A stretch of 64,000 nt of DNA from Bradyrhizobium agreste (lineage in GTDB: Bacteria; Pseudomonadota; Alphaproteobacteria; Rhizobiales; Xanthobacteraceae), in NCBI RefSeq assembly GCF_016031625.1, contig NZ_JACCHP010000009.1:62001-126000 (forward strand). The letters are read 5' to 3'. Shown one piece after another: positions 44,910 to 54,004 of this stretch (position 1 is the first letter of the stretch; every line of letters starts with the position of its first letter). The position numbers and the translations under genes were made by a program. The notes beneath the pieces were generated by a model that searched no databases, was not told where the DNA came from, and saw nothing but the letters and a program-made list of their open reading frames with translations.

Positions 44910-45329
44910 TCAGATCAGCGTGACCGTGACGTCGATGTTGCCGCGGACGGCCTTGGAGTAGGGGCAGGTTTGATGCGCTTCATCGATGATGCCGCGTGCG
45001 ATCTCGGGATCGAGACCCGGCAGGCTGACGTTGAGGCGTGCCTTCAGCGCGTAGGCGCCCTCGTCGAGCACGAGATCGATCTCCGTATCGATCGCGCTTT
45101 TCCTGGGAAGGGTCACCTTCCGCTTGCGCGCGGCGAGTTCCATGGCGCCTTCGAAGCAGGCCGACCAGCCGGCCGCAAACAATTGCTCGGGATTGGTGCC
45201 GATGCCGGCCCCGCCCGGCGGCGACAGCTTGACGTCGAGGCGGCCATCGGAACTGCGCGATATGCCGTCCTGCCGGCCGCCGCTTGTGTGTGTCCGGGCC
45301 GTGTAGAGCAGTTTTGCCGTTTGCGTCAT
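44910..45329 (-). CDS. Ohr/OsmC-family organic hydroperoxide reductase
   Basis: A 139-residue peroxidase of the Ohr type. Catalytic cysteines are Cys58 (GWSACFEGAM) and Cys122 (HQTCPYSKA), with Arg19 in SGGRQDG and Glu48 in NPEQL completing the active site. Ohr enzymes reduce organic and fatty-acid hydroperoxides using lipoyl proteins. The start at 45329 gives the family N-terminus MTQTAKLLYTARTHTSGG. It is the first gene of the Ohr-hydrolase-P460 unit and is divergent from the large winged-helix/ATPase regulator (194-bp promoter region). No OhrR gene is present. Confidence 0.88.
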   Translation of the reverse strand: MTQTAKLLYTARTHTSGGRQDGISRSSDGRLDVKLSPPGGAGIGTNPEQLFAAGWSACFEGAMELAARKRKVTLPRKSAIDTEIDLVLDEGAYALKARLNVSLPGLDPEIARGIIDEAHQTCPYSKAVRGNIDVTVTLI

Positions 45330-45523
45330 GAAGGGCTCCTTGCCATCGCGCAAATGACTATCAGCGACGCGCTCCGGAGACCCGTTTGGACTTGTGAGAA
45401 ATTGTGAGGCCGGCGCAGAAGCCGTTGGGAGGCCTGCAAACGCGGTCTGATGCCGATGCAACGCAGGCCTTGCGGGATCGCTGCCCTCTGGCTATCCGGT
45501 TCGCAAATGAGCAAGATTTCGCG

Positions 45524-48355
45524 ATGACGACGCCGACCGGGCCAAGACTCTCGTTCGGACCATTCACCGTGGCGCCACATGAAAGACTCGTGACGCGCGA
45601 CGGCATCGCGGTGCCGCTGGGTGCGAAGGCCTTCGACGCGCTGATCGCCCTGATGTCGCGGCCGAACGAGGTCGTCAGCAAATGGGATCTGATGGCGCTG
45701 GTGTGGCCCGGCATCACCGTCGAAGAGGCCAATCTGCGCTTTCACATCGCCGCTCTGCGCAAGGCGCTCGGCGACGGCAAGGACGGCGCGCGATACATCA
45801 CGACCCTCTCCGGGCGCGGCTATTGCTTCGTGGCACCGATCTCGCACACGCCGCTTCCGGCAGCGCGGCGCTCGGCCCCGCCCATGGAATTGCCGGCGGT
45901 CAAGCTGCCGAACCGGCTGCAACGGATGGTCGGACGCGACCAGGCCGTCGCCGCCATCTCCGACAAGCTTCTCGCCTCGCGCTTCGTCACGATCGCGGGT
46001 CCGGGCGGCGTCGGCAAGACTGCCGTCGCGGTGGCGATCGCCCATGACCTGCTCGCGACGTTCTCCGACGCCGCGCATTTCGTCGACCTTGCCGCGCTCA
46101 GCGATCCCGATCTCGTGATCACCTCGATCCTGTTGATGCTCGGCTTGCCGGCCGAGACCGACGATCCCCTGCCCGCGCTGCTCGCGCATCTCAGGGACAA
46201 GCGGATGCTGCTCATCCTCGACAATTGCGAGCATGTCATCGCCGCGGCGGCACCGTTGGCTTCGGCGATCTTCCACGCTGCGCCTGATGTCCACATCCTC
46301 GCCACCAGCCGCGAAGCCCTGCGCGTCGAGGGCGAGCAGGTCTATCGATTGGCGCCGCTTGCCGTTCCGCCGGACAATGCCGGGCTGAGTGCGGCGGCTG
46401 CGCAGACCTATCCCGCGCTTCAGCTCTTCATCGAACGGGCGACCGCTGGCGGCGCGCAGATCGCGCTTGATAACGGCAATGCGGCGCTCGTCGCCGGCAT
46501 CTGCCGCAAGCTCGACGGCATGGCCCTGGCGATCGAGCTCGCCGCCGGCCGGGTCGAAGCTTACGGGCTGGAGCAGACGGCCGCGCTGCTCGACGAGCGT
46601 CTCAATCTGCTCTGGCAGGGCCAGCGCACCGCGCCGCCGCGGCAGAAGACGTTGCGGGCGACACTGGACTGGAGCTACGGGCTGCTGTCCGACATCGAGC
46701 GCCTCGTGCTGCGGAGATTGGCGGTGTTCGTAGGTCACTTCACCATCGACGCCGCCCTCGAAGTCGTCCCCGATGAACGTGCCGACCGCTCCTGCTTGTT
46801 CGATGCCATAGACAGTCTCGTCGCCAAATCGATGGTCGCGCCGCGGCCGATCGGCGCCATGATGCGCTACCGTCTGCTCGATACCACGCGTGCCTATCTG
46901 CTCGAGATCGAGCCGAACGACGCCGCGCTCGCCGCGCGCCACGCGGCCTACTACCGGCGATGGCTGGAGCAGGCCGGCAGCACATGGGCGGCAACGCCGA
47001 ACGCCGACGAACGGGCGATCCACTTCTCCGCGCTCCACAACGTGCGTGCCGCGCTGAACTGGTGCTTTGGCGCGGGCGGCGACGCCGACGCCGGCATCGC
47101 GCTCGCCGCCGCGGCAGCGCCGATCTTCCTCGCGATGTCCCTCTTGATCGAATGCCGGCGCTGGTCGGAACGGGCGCTGCTTGCGATGCCCCCGTCCGCG
47201 CGCGGCAGCGCCGATGAAATGCACATCCAGGCCGCCCTCGGGCTGACCCTGATGTTCACGCGCGGCGGCAGCGAGGCGGCGCGCGCAGCCTTGAGCAGGA
47301 GCCTTGCGATCGCCGAGGCGCGCGGCGACGCGCCGAACCAGCTCCAGCTGCTCGGCCGCATGCACATCTTCCACGAACGGATGGGACAGTTCGACGCCGC
47401 GCTGGGTTATGCGCAGCAGAGCCTTGCGGTCGCACAGCCGCTCGGCGATCCCGGCGCGATCGTCCTCGCCCATTCGCTGCTCGGGGTCTCGCTGCATCTG
47501 GCCGGCGCGCACGGCGACGCGCTGAAGATGCTGGAGGTCGCATGGCAAGGGCCGGGTGCCGAACGAATCAGCACCATTCATGGCTTCGATCATCGCAACC
47601 GGGCCGGCATCACGCTGGCGCGCGAACTCTGGTTGCAGGGCCGGCCCGCGGACGCGCGGCAGCTGGCGCAACAGACGGTGGCAGAAGCCGCGCAGATGGA
47701 GCATCCGATCACGCTGTGCATCGCGCTGATCTGGGCGGTCTCGATCTCGCTCTGGGACGGCGATCTCGCCGGCGCGGAACAGAGCATCGACCAGTTCATC
47801 GCGCATGCCGAATCTCGATCGATGGGCCCCTATCTCGTGGTGGGCCGCGGCGTGAAGGGCGAACTGGCGATCCGGCGGGGAGACGCCGCACATGGCGTCG
47901 AGACGATCATGGCTTGCCTACGCGAGCTCCACGAGGCCGGCTACGAACTGCTCACCACGACCTTCAACATCGCGCTGGTTCAAGGCTTATTGGCACTTGG
48001 AAAGATCGAGCAGAGCGCGCGCCTGATCGACGATGCGATCCGCCTCGTCGATCAGAGCGGCGATCATCTCTACATGCCCGAGTTGCTGCGGATGAAAGGC
48101 AGCGTTCTGCTGTCGCTGCCAGAGCCCAACGCCGAGCAGGCAGAAGCCCACTTCATGCAATCCCTGGATCTGAGTCGCCGGCAAGGCGCCACGGCCTGGG
48201 AGCTGCGCGCCGCGATCGATCTCGCCGGCCTGTTTGCCGAACGCGGGCAGCGCGACGAGGCGAAGCGATGGCTCCAATCGGCGCTTGAGGGCTTTGCCGA
48301 GGGCTCCGAAACGGCGGATATCCGCGCGGCCAGCGCGCTCCTGACCACGCTGTAG
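45524..48355 (+). CDS. Large winged-helix regulator with STAND-type ATPase and TPR
   Basis: A 943-residue regulator. Residues 8-105 form an OmpR/PhoB-like winged helix (AFDALIALMSRPNEVVSKWD, NLRFHIAALRKALGDG). An NB-ARC-like ATPase follows with Walker A GPGGVGKT at 159-166 and LLILDNCEHV as Walker B, then LATSREALRVEGEQVYRLAP and LDGMALAIELAAGRV typical of STAND/AfsR-like ATPases. The C-terminal 450 residues contain TPR-like helices. It should act as an ATP-dependent switch. The start at 45524 fits the domain edge. It is divergent from the Ohr-hydrolase-P460 genes, which it probably regulates; its stop lies 4 nt from a convergent response-regulator gene. Confidence 0.87.
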   Translation: MTTPTGPRLSFGPFTVAPHERLVTRDGIAVPLGAKAFDALIALMSRPNEVVSKWDLMALVWPGITVEEANLRFHIAALRKALGDGKDGARYITTLSGRGYCFVAPISHTPLPAARRSAPPMELPAVKLPNRLQRMVGRDQAVAAISDKLLASRFVTIAGPGGVGKTAVAVAIAHDLLATFSDAAHFVDLAALSDPDLVITSILLMLGLPAETDDPLPALLAHLRDKRMLLILDNCEHVIAAAAPLASAIFHAAPDVHILATSREALRVEGEQVYRLAPLAVPPDNAGLSAAAAQTYPALQLFIERATAGGAQIALDNGNAALVAGICRKLDGMALAIELAAGRVEAYGLEQTAALLDERLNLLWQGQRTAPPRQKTLRATLDWSYGLLSDIERLVLRRLAVFVGHFTIDAALEVVPDERADRSCLFDAIDSLVAKSMVAPRPIGAMMRYRLLDTTRAYLLEIEPNDAALAARHAAYYRRWLEQAGSTWAATPNADERAIHFSALHNVRAALNWCFGAGGDADAGIALAAAAAPIFLAMSLLIECRRWSERALLAMPPSARGSADEMHIQAALGLTLMFTRGGSEAARAALSRSLAIAEARGDAPNQLQLLGRMHIFHERMGQFDAALGYAQQSLAVAQPLGDPGAIVLAHSLLGVSLHLAGAHGDALKMLEVAWQGPGAERISTIHGFDHRNRAGITLARELWLQGRPADARQLAQQTVAEAAQMEHPITLCIALIWAVSISLWDGDLAGAEQSIDQFIAHAESRSMGPYLVVGRGVKGELAIRRGDAAHGVETIMACLRELHEAGYELLTTTFNIALVQGLLALGKIEQSARLIDDAIRLVDQSGDHLYMPELLRMKGSVLLSLPEPNAEQAEAHFMQSLDLSRRQGATAWELRAAIDLAGLFAERGQRDEAKRWLQSALEGFAEGSETADIRAASALLTTL

Positions 48356-48359
48356 CGGA

Positions 48360-49031
48360 TCACCCCGTCGACGTGCCCTGCTTCCATTGGCCGCCGGCGA
48401 TCTTGGCGGCGGCAATCACCGCCTGCGTCCGGCTCTCGACGCCGAGCTTTTGCAGGATCGCCGAGACATGGGCCTTGATGGTGGCCTCGGAGACGCCGAG
48501 CTCGTAAGCGATCTGCTTGTTGAGCAGACCTTCCGACAGCATCATCAGGACCCGAACCTGCTGCGGCGTCAGCGTCACCAGGCGGTCGCGCAGACGGGTC
48601 ATGTCGGGGTCGGCGGCGGCGGACAGGTCGGTGTCGGCGGGAACCCAGACGTCGCCCTCCATCACCTTGAGGATGGCATCGCGCAGGGTCTCGACCCCGA
48701 ACCGCTTGGGGATGAAACCGGACGCACCGAAATCGAGCGAGCGGCGGATCGTAGCGCTGTCGTCGGAGGCCGAGACGATCACGACCGGAATCGCCGGATA
48801 TTGCGCCCGCAGGTAGATCAGGCCGGAAAAGCCGGAGATCCCGGGCATGGAGAGGTCGAGCAGGACCAGGTCGACCTCGGAGGTCTGCTCCAGAAGCTTG
48901 GTCAAATCCTCGAAGGATCCGGCCTCGTCGATCCGGGCCGAGGGGAGAACGCCCGCCACCGCCTGCCGCAGCGCATCGCGGAACAGCGGATGATCATCGG
49001 CGATGACGAGATGGGTGGAAGGAGCGTTCAT
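48360..49031 (-). CDS. NarL/FixJ-type response regulator
   Basis: A 223-residue regulator: receiver (about residues 5-125) with acidic pair D12-D13, phosphoacceptor Asp59 in VLLDLSMPG and Lys in FIPKRFG; LuxR-type helix-turn-helix (about 155-215, LTPQQVRVLMMLSEGLLNKQ and ELGVSEATIKAHVSAILQKL). The start at 49031 fits the receiver; longer frames do not. No kinase is adjacent, so it is an orphan. A decayed duplicate of its last 128 bp lies at 43083-43210. Confidence 0.88.
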   Translation of the reverse strand: MNAPSTHLVIADDHPLFRDALRQAVAGVLPSARIDEAGSFEDLTKLLEQTSEVDLVLLDLSMPGISGFSGLIYLRAQYPAIPVVIVSASDDSATIRRSLDFGASGFIPKRFGVETLRDAILKVMEGDVWVPADTDLSAAADPDMTRLRDRLVTLTPQQVRVLMMLSEGLLNKQIAYELGVSEATIKAHVSAILQKLGVESRTQAVIAAAKIAGGQWKQGTSTG

Positions 49032-49336
49032 CGTTCTCTTGCTGTCGTTCGCACCGGTCGGCGAACAAATCTCGGGTGCGTCAATTCTTCCCCGAGCGGC
49101 CGTGGCATGCAAGTGCACATTATTCCTTTGCTGCAAAGGGGTTAATCCCCGCCTTCAGCGTTCGCGCACCCGGCGCCGGATACCACAGCGTCAGCTGCGC
49201 GTCAGTGCGCAAGGCCGAAAGTCGTATTGGGGCAGGTTTCACGCCGATGTTACCTTGACGGGCAAGACCTGGGCTGATCCGGCACGTCCGGACATTCTGG
49301 GGGCGCGAGGAAACGTATTTCGGGGAGCGACTCAAC
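49032..49336. other. Divergent promoter region, no gene seen
   Basis: 305 bp between the orphan response regulator and the transporter gene. It should hold both promoters; a short palindrome-like AGTGCACATT stretch occurs near 49112, but no convincing operator or gene is visible. Confidence 0.4.
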
Positions 49337-51001
49337 ATGTCGACAATGGCTGTGTCTCAAGCAGGCGCGGGAGGGATGACGAAGGACGAACGGTTCGTCA
49401 TTCTCGCCTCCTCGCTCGGTACCGTCTTCGAGTGGTACGACTTCTATCTCTACGGTTCGCTCGCCTCGATCATCGGCGTGCAGTTCTTCTCGGCCTATCC
49501 GCCGGCAACCCGCGACATCTTCGCGCTGCTGGCCTTCGCCGCGGGCTTCCTGGTGCGGCCGTTCGGCGCGATCGTGTTCGGCCGCATCGGCGACATCGTC
49601 GGCCGCAAATACACCTTCCTCGTCACCATCCTGATCATGGGTCTGTCGACCTTCATCGTCGGCCTGCTTCCCAACGCGGCGACCATCGGCATCGCGGCTC
49701 CGATCATCCTGATCGCGCTGCGCCTCGCCCAGGGCCTGGCGCTCGGCGGTGAATATGGTGGTGCGGCGACCTATGTCGCGGAGCATGCGCCGCACGGCAA
49801 GCGCGGCTACTACACCTCGTTCATCCAGACCACGGCAACGCTCGGCCTGTTCCTGTCGCTGCTGGTGATTCTGTTCACCCGGACCGCGACCGGCGAAGCC
49901 GACTTCGCGGCCTGGGGCTGGCGCATTCCGTTCCTGGTCTCGGTGCTGCTGCTCGGCATCTCGGTCTGGATCCGGCTTCGCCTGAACGAATCGCCGATCT
50001 TCCAGAAGATGAAGGAGGAAGGGAAGAGCTCGAAGGCGCCGCTGACGGAGGCCTTCGGCAACTGGCAGAACGGCAAGCTCGTGCTGCTCGCCCTGCTCGG
50101 CGGCGTGATGGGCCAGGGCGTGGTCTGGTACACCGGCCAGTTCTACGCGCTGTTCTTCCTGCAATCGATCCTGAAGGTCGACGGCTATACCGCCAACCTG
50201 CTGATCGCCTGGTCGCTGCTGCTCGGCACCGGCTTCTTCATCGTGTTCGGCATGATGTCCGACAAGATCGGCCGCAAGCCGATCATCCTTGGCGGCTGTC
50301 TGATCGCGGCCCTCACCTTCTTCCCGATCTTCAAGATGATCACGTCCAACGCCAACCCGGCGCTGGAAAAGGCCATCGAGTCGGTCAAGGTCGAGGTGGT
50401 GGCCGATCCCGCCGGCTGCGGCGATCTGTTCAACCCGGTCGGCACCCGCGTCTTCACCGCGCCTTGCGACACCGCGCGCGCCTACCTGTCGCAATCGTCG
50501 GTCAAGTACTCGACGACGTCGGGTCCGGCCGGCTCGGGCGTGAAGGTCGTGGTCAACGGCAAGGACGTGCCCTACACCAACGCCAAGGACAGCAACCCGG
50601 CGGTTCTCGCCGCGGTGCAGGCGGCTGGCTATCCCAAGGCGGGTGACGCCGGCATCGTGAAGATGGCGCATCCGCTCGACATCTTCCGCCCGCAGGTGGC
50701 GGCGATCATCGGCCTGTTGTTCGTCCTCGTGGTCTACGTCACGATGGTGTACGGCCCGATCGCGGCGATGCTGGTCGAATTGTTCCCGACCCGCATCCGC
50801 TACACCTCGATGTCGCTGCCCTACCACATCGGCAACGGCTGGTTCGGCGGCCTCCTGCCCGCCACCGCCTTCGCCATCGTGGCCTCGACCGGCGACATCT
50901 ATGCCGGCCTCTGGTACCCGATCACCTTCGCGGCGATCACTGTCGTGATCGGCTTCCTGTTCCTGCCGGAAACCAAGGACGTCGACATCAAGGCGACCTG
51001 A
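49337..51001 (+). CDS. MFS transporter, metabolite:H+ symporter (MHS) family
   Basis: A 554-residue transporter with 12 membrane helices. MHS features are LGTVFEWYDFYLYGSLAS at the start, RPFGAIVFGRIGDIVGRKY, LRLAQGLALGGEYGGAATYV and GMMSDKIGRKP. Members import proline, betaine, citrate, ketoglutarate or shikimate with protons. An unusual polar insert (about residues 335-447, between the eighth or ninth and following helices) makes it about 110 residues longer than usual; it contains two Cys (GCGDLF and TAPCDT) and a VKVVVNGKDVPYTNAKD segment and is likely periplasmic or cytoplasmic depending on topology. It is monocistronic with a terminator. Confidence 0.88.
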   Translation: MSTMAVSQAGAGGMTKDERFVILASSLGTVFEWYDFYLYGSLASIIGVQFFSAYPPATRDIFALLAFAAGFLVRPFGAIVFGRIGDIVGRKYTFLVTILIMGLSTFIVGLLPNAATIGIAAPIILIALRLAQGLALGGEYGGAATYVAEHAPHGKRGYYTSFIQTTATLGLFLSLLVILFTRTATGEADFAAWGWRIPFLVSVLLLGISVWIRLRLNESPIFQKMKEEGKSSKAPLTEAFGNWQNGKLVLLALLGGVMGQGVVWYTGQFYALFFLQSILKVDGYTANLLIAWSLLLGTGFFIVFGMMSDKIGRKPIILGGCLIAALTFFPIFKMITSNANPALEKAIESVKVEVVADPAGCGDLFNPVGTRVFTAPCDTARAYLSQSSVKYSTTSGPAGSGVKVVVNGKDVPYTNAKDSNPAVLAAVQAAGYPKAGDAGIVKMAHPLDIFRPQVAAIIGLLFVLVVYVTMVYGPIAAMLVELFPTRIRYTSMSLPYHIGNGWFGGLLPATAFAIVASTGDIYAGLWYPITFAAITVVIGFLFLPETKDVDIKAT

Positions 51002-51024
51002 TCGCAGCAACAATCGACGACACC

Positions 51025-51054
51025 AACCGGCCGCGGTCTCCGCGGCCGGTTTTG
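51025..51054 (+). terminator. Intrinsic terminator of the MHS transporter
   Basis: Perfect 12-bp arms AACCGGCCGCGG and CCGCGGCCGGTT with a 3-nt loop and TTTTG after them, 23 nt after the transporter stop. It may also serve the convergent yjbQ-type gene. Confidence 0.88.
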
Positions 51055-51064
51055 CTTTGTAGGG

Positions 51065-51538
51065 TTACCGGTTGCCGCCGACGAATTGCAGCACCACCTC
51101 GCGCCGGTGCGGACGGCTGCGATGCTCGACCAGATAGATCGCCTGCCAGGTGCCGAGCGCGAGCCTGCCGCTCAGGACCGGGACCTGGAGCGAGGTCTGC
51201 GTCAGCATGGTCTTGATGTGGGCCGGCATGTCGTCGGGTCCCTCGGTATCATGGGTCCACCCGGCGTTCTCCGGTGCGAGCCGTGACAGGGCCGTGGTGA
51301 GATCGACCAGCACGGAGGGGTCGGCGTTCTCCTGGATCGTCAGCGAGGCCGAGGTGTGGCGGATGAACAGCGTCAATGCGCCCTCACCCGCGTGCGCCTC
51401 GGCGATGAATTTTGCGGCCTCGCTGGTCAGATCGGTGAAGCCGCGGCCGGGTGTCTGCACGGTAAGCAGTGACGATGTGACGGTCGTGGCCTGCACGGAC
51501 GATGGTGCGGAGCGGGTGACGGATCTGGCTGATGTCAT
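51065..51538 (-). CDS. YjbQ-family (UPF0047) protein
   Basis: A 157-residue protein of the YjbQ fold. Family motifs are FIRHTSASLTIQENADPSV, WTHDTEGPDDMPAHIKTML and LALGTWQAIYLVEHRSRPHR, with the conserved His, Asp and Glu residues. YjbQ proteins have weak thiamine-phosphate synthase activity but no firmly established role. The first 25 residues are Ser/Thr-rich and may include an unused extension. It is followed on the other side by a small exported gene (13-nt gap). Confidence 0.88.
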   Translation of the reverse strand: MTSARSVTRSAPSSVQATTVTSSLLTVQTPGRGFTDLTSEAAKFIAEAHAGEGALTLFIRHTSASLTIQENADPSVLVDLTTALSRLAPENAGWTHDTEGPDDMPAHIKTMLTQTSLQVPVLSGRLALGTWQAIYLVEHRSRPHRREVVLQFVGGNR

Positions 51539-51551
51539 GGAGGGGCACGCA

Positions 51552-52067
51552 TCAAATCTTCCCCGACACGTCTTTCTGCACGCGGTTGGCCATGTCGATC
51601 AGCCGCCGCCAGGCCTTTTCCAGGAACGACATCACGCGGTCGATGTCCTGCTCGCTCGGCAGCGGGATCTCGATCTTGCGCTCGCCCTCCGCGACCTTGG
51701 GCTCGGCCTTCTTAAGCGGATCGGATTTCGGCAGCGCCTCGTCGATCTTGCCCGATACCGTCGGCCCCGCCGCGAGCTGTGCCTTCAGCCGCTCGACCTC
51801 GGCCTGCAGCCGGCCGATCTCGGCGTCGAGTGCGGTCCGCTCGTCGGGCACCGCGTAGCAGGCCCAGCCGGCGCCGTTCTTGGTGCAGGTCGATACCGTG
51901 CCGGTGCGCGTGTCGAGCCGCAGCACGCCCTCGGGGATCGGTGTCATGCTGTAGCGGCCATTTTCGCCGTCGGGCGCGGATTGCGCGGCCACGAGGCCGC
52001 CGCTGACGACCATCACCGCGGCCGCCGCCGCGAGCCATGATGTCATGGATGACGTCGCAGGTCTCAT
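51552..52067 (-). CDS. Exported or anchored coiled-coil protein of unknown function
   Basis: A 171-residue protein with an N-terminal hydrophobic segment (about residues 8-28), a short domain with YSMTPIPEGVLRLDTRTGTV and STCTKNGAGWACYAVPDER (two Cys), then a coiled coil (DAEIGRLQAEVERLKAQL) and a C-terminal amphipathic region ending DVSGKI. It resembles small uncharacterised Rhizobiales proteins. It is on the same strand as the YjbQ gene, 13 nt upstream of it, and is divergent from the ATP synthase operon. Confidence 0.72.
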   Translation of the reverse strand: MRPATSSMTSWLAAAAAVMVVSGGLVAAQSAPDGENGRYSMTPIPEGVLRLDTRTGTVSTCTKNGAGWACYAVPDERTALDAEIGRLQAEVERLKAQLAAGPTVSGKIDEALPKSDPLKKAEPKVAEGERKIEIPLPSEQDIDRVMSFLEKAWRRLIDMANRVQKDVSGKI

Positions 52068-52424
52068 CGTTGTCTCCGCCCCGGCGCTGCTGCGGCTGCG
52101 GTTGCAATTCTACACCGGCCGGCAATCCGCCGCCAAAAACCCGCCCCTGAAATCAACGAACGTGACGGCATCTTTGATCCCACCAGCGCGGCGAAAGCAC
52201 GGCTGCATCCGCCGATCCTGAGCAGACCTGCTGCGGTGCGGCGTCACGCTGTGTGCAGCGCTGCCGTGCACGCCAATATCATTAAGCAAATCAGAGACAT
52301 AATCGAAAGCGACGCAATCGTGACTTGGCTTGACTTGATTATGGGCCATCAGTATGGTCCGCGCGGCTTTTGAGGGTGGCGGGCGTAATTTCCATTTGGC
52401 CGCAGCGTTTCGGGTCTTTGTCGC
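52068..52424. other. Promoter region of the ATP synthase F0 operon
   Basis: About 357 bp between two divergent genes. It must hold the atpI promoter. I see no gene, clear operator or repeat; short frames on both strands are shadows. Confidence 0.45.
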
Positions 52425-52799
52425 ATGGCACAGAGCACGGGACACGGTGAGAATGGAGATCGCGATAGATCGTCCGAGGAAGCCGCGCTTTCCGATCGGC
52501 TCGGAAATCTTGATCAGCGGTTGTCCGAATTTCGCGACCGCCGGGCCAAGACCGAGCAACCCGCAGGTGACGAGGAAGACACAGCGGCCAGAGCCTCGGC
52601 GATGGCGCTTGGTTTTCGGTTATCCTCCGAGTTGGTCGCCGGTGTCGCTGTCGGAGCGGGGATTGGCTGGGGGTTCGACCGTTTGCTGTCGACGTCGCCT
52701 TTCGGATTCATCGTGTTCCTGCTGCTGGGCTTCGTCGCCGGCGTGGTGAATGTGGTGAGATCGGCAGGCGCGGGTCAAAACAGGCGCGGTGGTTCTTAA
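52425..52799 (+). CDS. atpI: ATP synthase protein I
   Basis: A 124-residue protein with a hydrophilic N-terminal half and two membrane helices (about residues 65-112, FRLSSELVAGVAVGAGIGWG and FIVFLLLGFVAGVVNVVRSA), the AtpI layout. It helps assemble the c-ring and may carry Mg or Ca. It is the first gene of the F0 operon; the next gene starts 112 nt later. Confidence 0.88.
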   Translation: MAQSTGHGENGDRDRSSEEAALSDRLGNLDQRLSEFRDRRAKTEQPAGDEEDTAARASAMALGFRLSSELVAGVAVGAGIGWGFDRLLSTSPFGFIVFLLLGFVAGVVNVVRSAGAGQNRRGGS

Positions 52800-52911
52800 A
52801 GCTGGTCCCACCAGGAGAGGAATGATCGTGCCGGCCTCGCCGGTACGGGCCGGCCCGGCCGGCAGACCGAGACCCGCCGGCATGCCCGGCAGACCAAGAG
52901 ATGCCGCGCCG

Positions 52912-53661
52912 ATGAAAATCGATCCGATCCACCAGTTCAACATCGAGCCTCTCTTCACCCTGGGCCATATCGGCAATCACACGATCGCCTTCACCAATTC
53001 ATCGCTCTACATGCTGATCGCGGTCGCGATCATCTCGATCCTGATGCTCGCCAGCGGCTCGCAGCTGGTTCCCGGGCGCCTGCAGTCGGTCGCCGAGATC
53101 TCCTACGAATTCGTGGCCTCGACCATCCGTTCGACGGCCGGCGCGGAAGGCATGAAGTTCTTCCCGCTGATCTTCTCGCTGTTCATGTTCATCTGCGTCT
53201 CGAACCTGGTCGGCATCATCCCCTACACCTTCACGGTCTCGAGCCACCTGATCGTCACCGCCGGACTGGCGCTCTTGGTCTTCTTCACCGTGCTGATCTA
53301 CGGCGTCGCCAAGAACGGCGTGAAGTTCTTCAAGATCTTCGTTCCCCACGGCGTGCCCGGCTACGTCCTGCCGCTGGTCATGTTCATTGAAGTCCTGTCG
53401 TTCTTCCTGCGGCCGGTCTCCCACAGCATTCGTCTGTTCGCCAACATGCTGGCCGGCCACATCGCGCTGAAGGTGTTTGCCGGCTTCGTCGCCATGCTGG
53501 GCTTCTCGCTCGGCGCCATCGGCTGGGTCGGCGGCGTGCTGCCGCTGGCGCTCACGATCGCGCTGTACGCGCTCGAGATCCTGGTCGCGTTCCTGCAGGC
53601 TTACGTCTTCGCGATCCTGACCTGCATCTACCTCAACGACGCCATTCATCCGGGACACTGA
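52912..53661 (+). CDS. atpB: ATP synthase F0 subunit a
   Basis: A 249-residue membrane subunit that forms the proton half-channels. Essential Arg174 is in [19 protein letters not shown]; other family segments are [20 protein letters not shown] and [20 protein letters not shown]. The start at 52912 ([18 protein letters not shown]) fits alphaproteobacterial AtpB; the in-frame extension back to 52789 overlaps the end of atpI and is a Pro/Arg-rich shadow. It is second in the F0 operon. Confidence 0.95.
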   Translation: MKIDPIHQFNIEPLFTLGHIGNHTIAFTNSSLYMLIAVAIISILMLASGSQLVPGRLQSVAEISYEFVASTIRSTAGAEGMKFFPLIFSLFMFICVSNLVGIIPYTFTVSSHLIVTAGLALLVFFTVLIYGVAKNGVKFFKIFVPHGVPGYVLPLVMFIEVLSFFLRPVSHSIRLFANMLAGHIALKVFAGFVAMLGFSLGAIGWVGGVLPLALTIALYALEILVAFLQAYVFAILTCIYLNDAIHPGH

Positions 53662-53714
53662 GCGGTCCGGGGAATTTCCACCCACAACCCTATCTTTCTT
53701 CCAAGGAGTCTAAA

Positions 53715-53942
53715 ATGGATCCGGCAGCAGCAAAACTTATCGGCGCGGGCATCGCGTGCATCGGCATGGGCGGTGCGGGCGTCGGCGTGGGCGTGATCTT
53801 CGGCAACTACCTCGCGGCAGCCGTCCGCAACCCGTCGGCCGCTCAGGGCCAGTTCGGCAACCTGATCTTCGGCTTTGCCGTGACCGAAGCGCTCGGCATC
53901 TTCTCGCTGCTGATCGCGCTGCTTCTGCTGTTCGTTTTCTAA
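53715..53942 (+). CDS. atpE: ATP synthase F0 subunit c
   Basis: A 75-residue hairpin of two helices. The glycine-rich first helix ([14 protein letters not shown]) and the proton-carrying Glu58 in AVTEALGIF are present. About ten copies form the rotor ring. An AAGGAG ribosome site precedes the ATG. Confidence 0.97.
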   Translation: MDPAAAKLIGAGIACIGMGGAGVGVGVIFGNYLAAAVRNPSAAQGQFGNLIFGFAVTEALGIFSLLIALLLLFVF

Positions 53943-54004
53943 AGGAACGACTTCTTCCGCGCCGCTTCATCCGAAGCGGCGCGTGACAGCAACAGGAGTA
54001 CTCC

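Noticed and set aside
45326..47893. 855-codon minus-strand frame opposite the large regulator
   Set aside because: Antisense shadow without recognisable domains.
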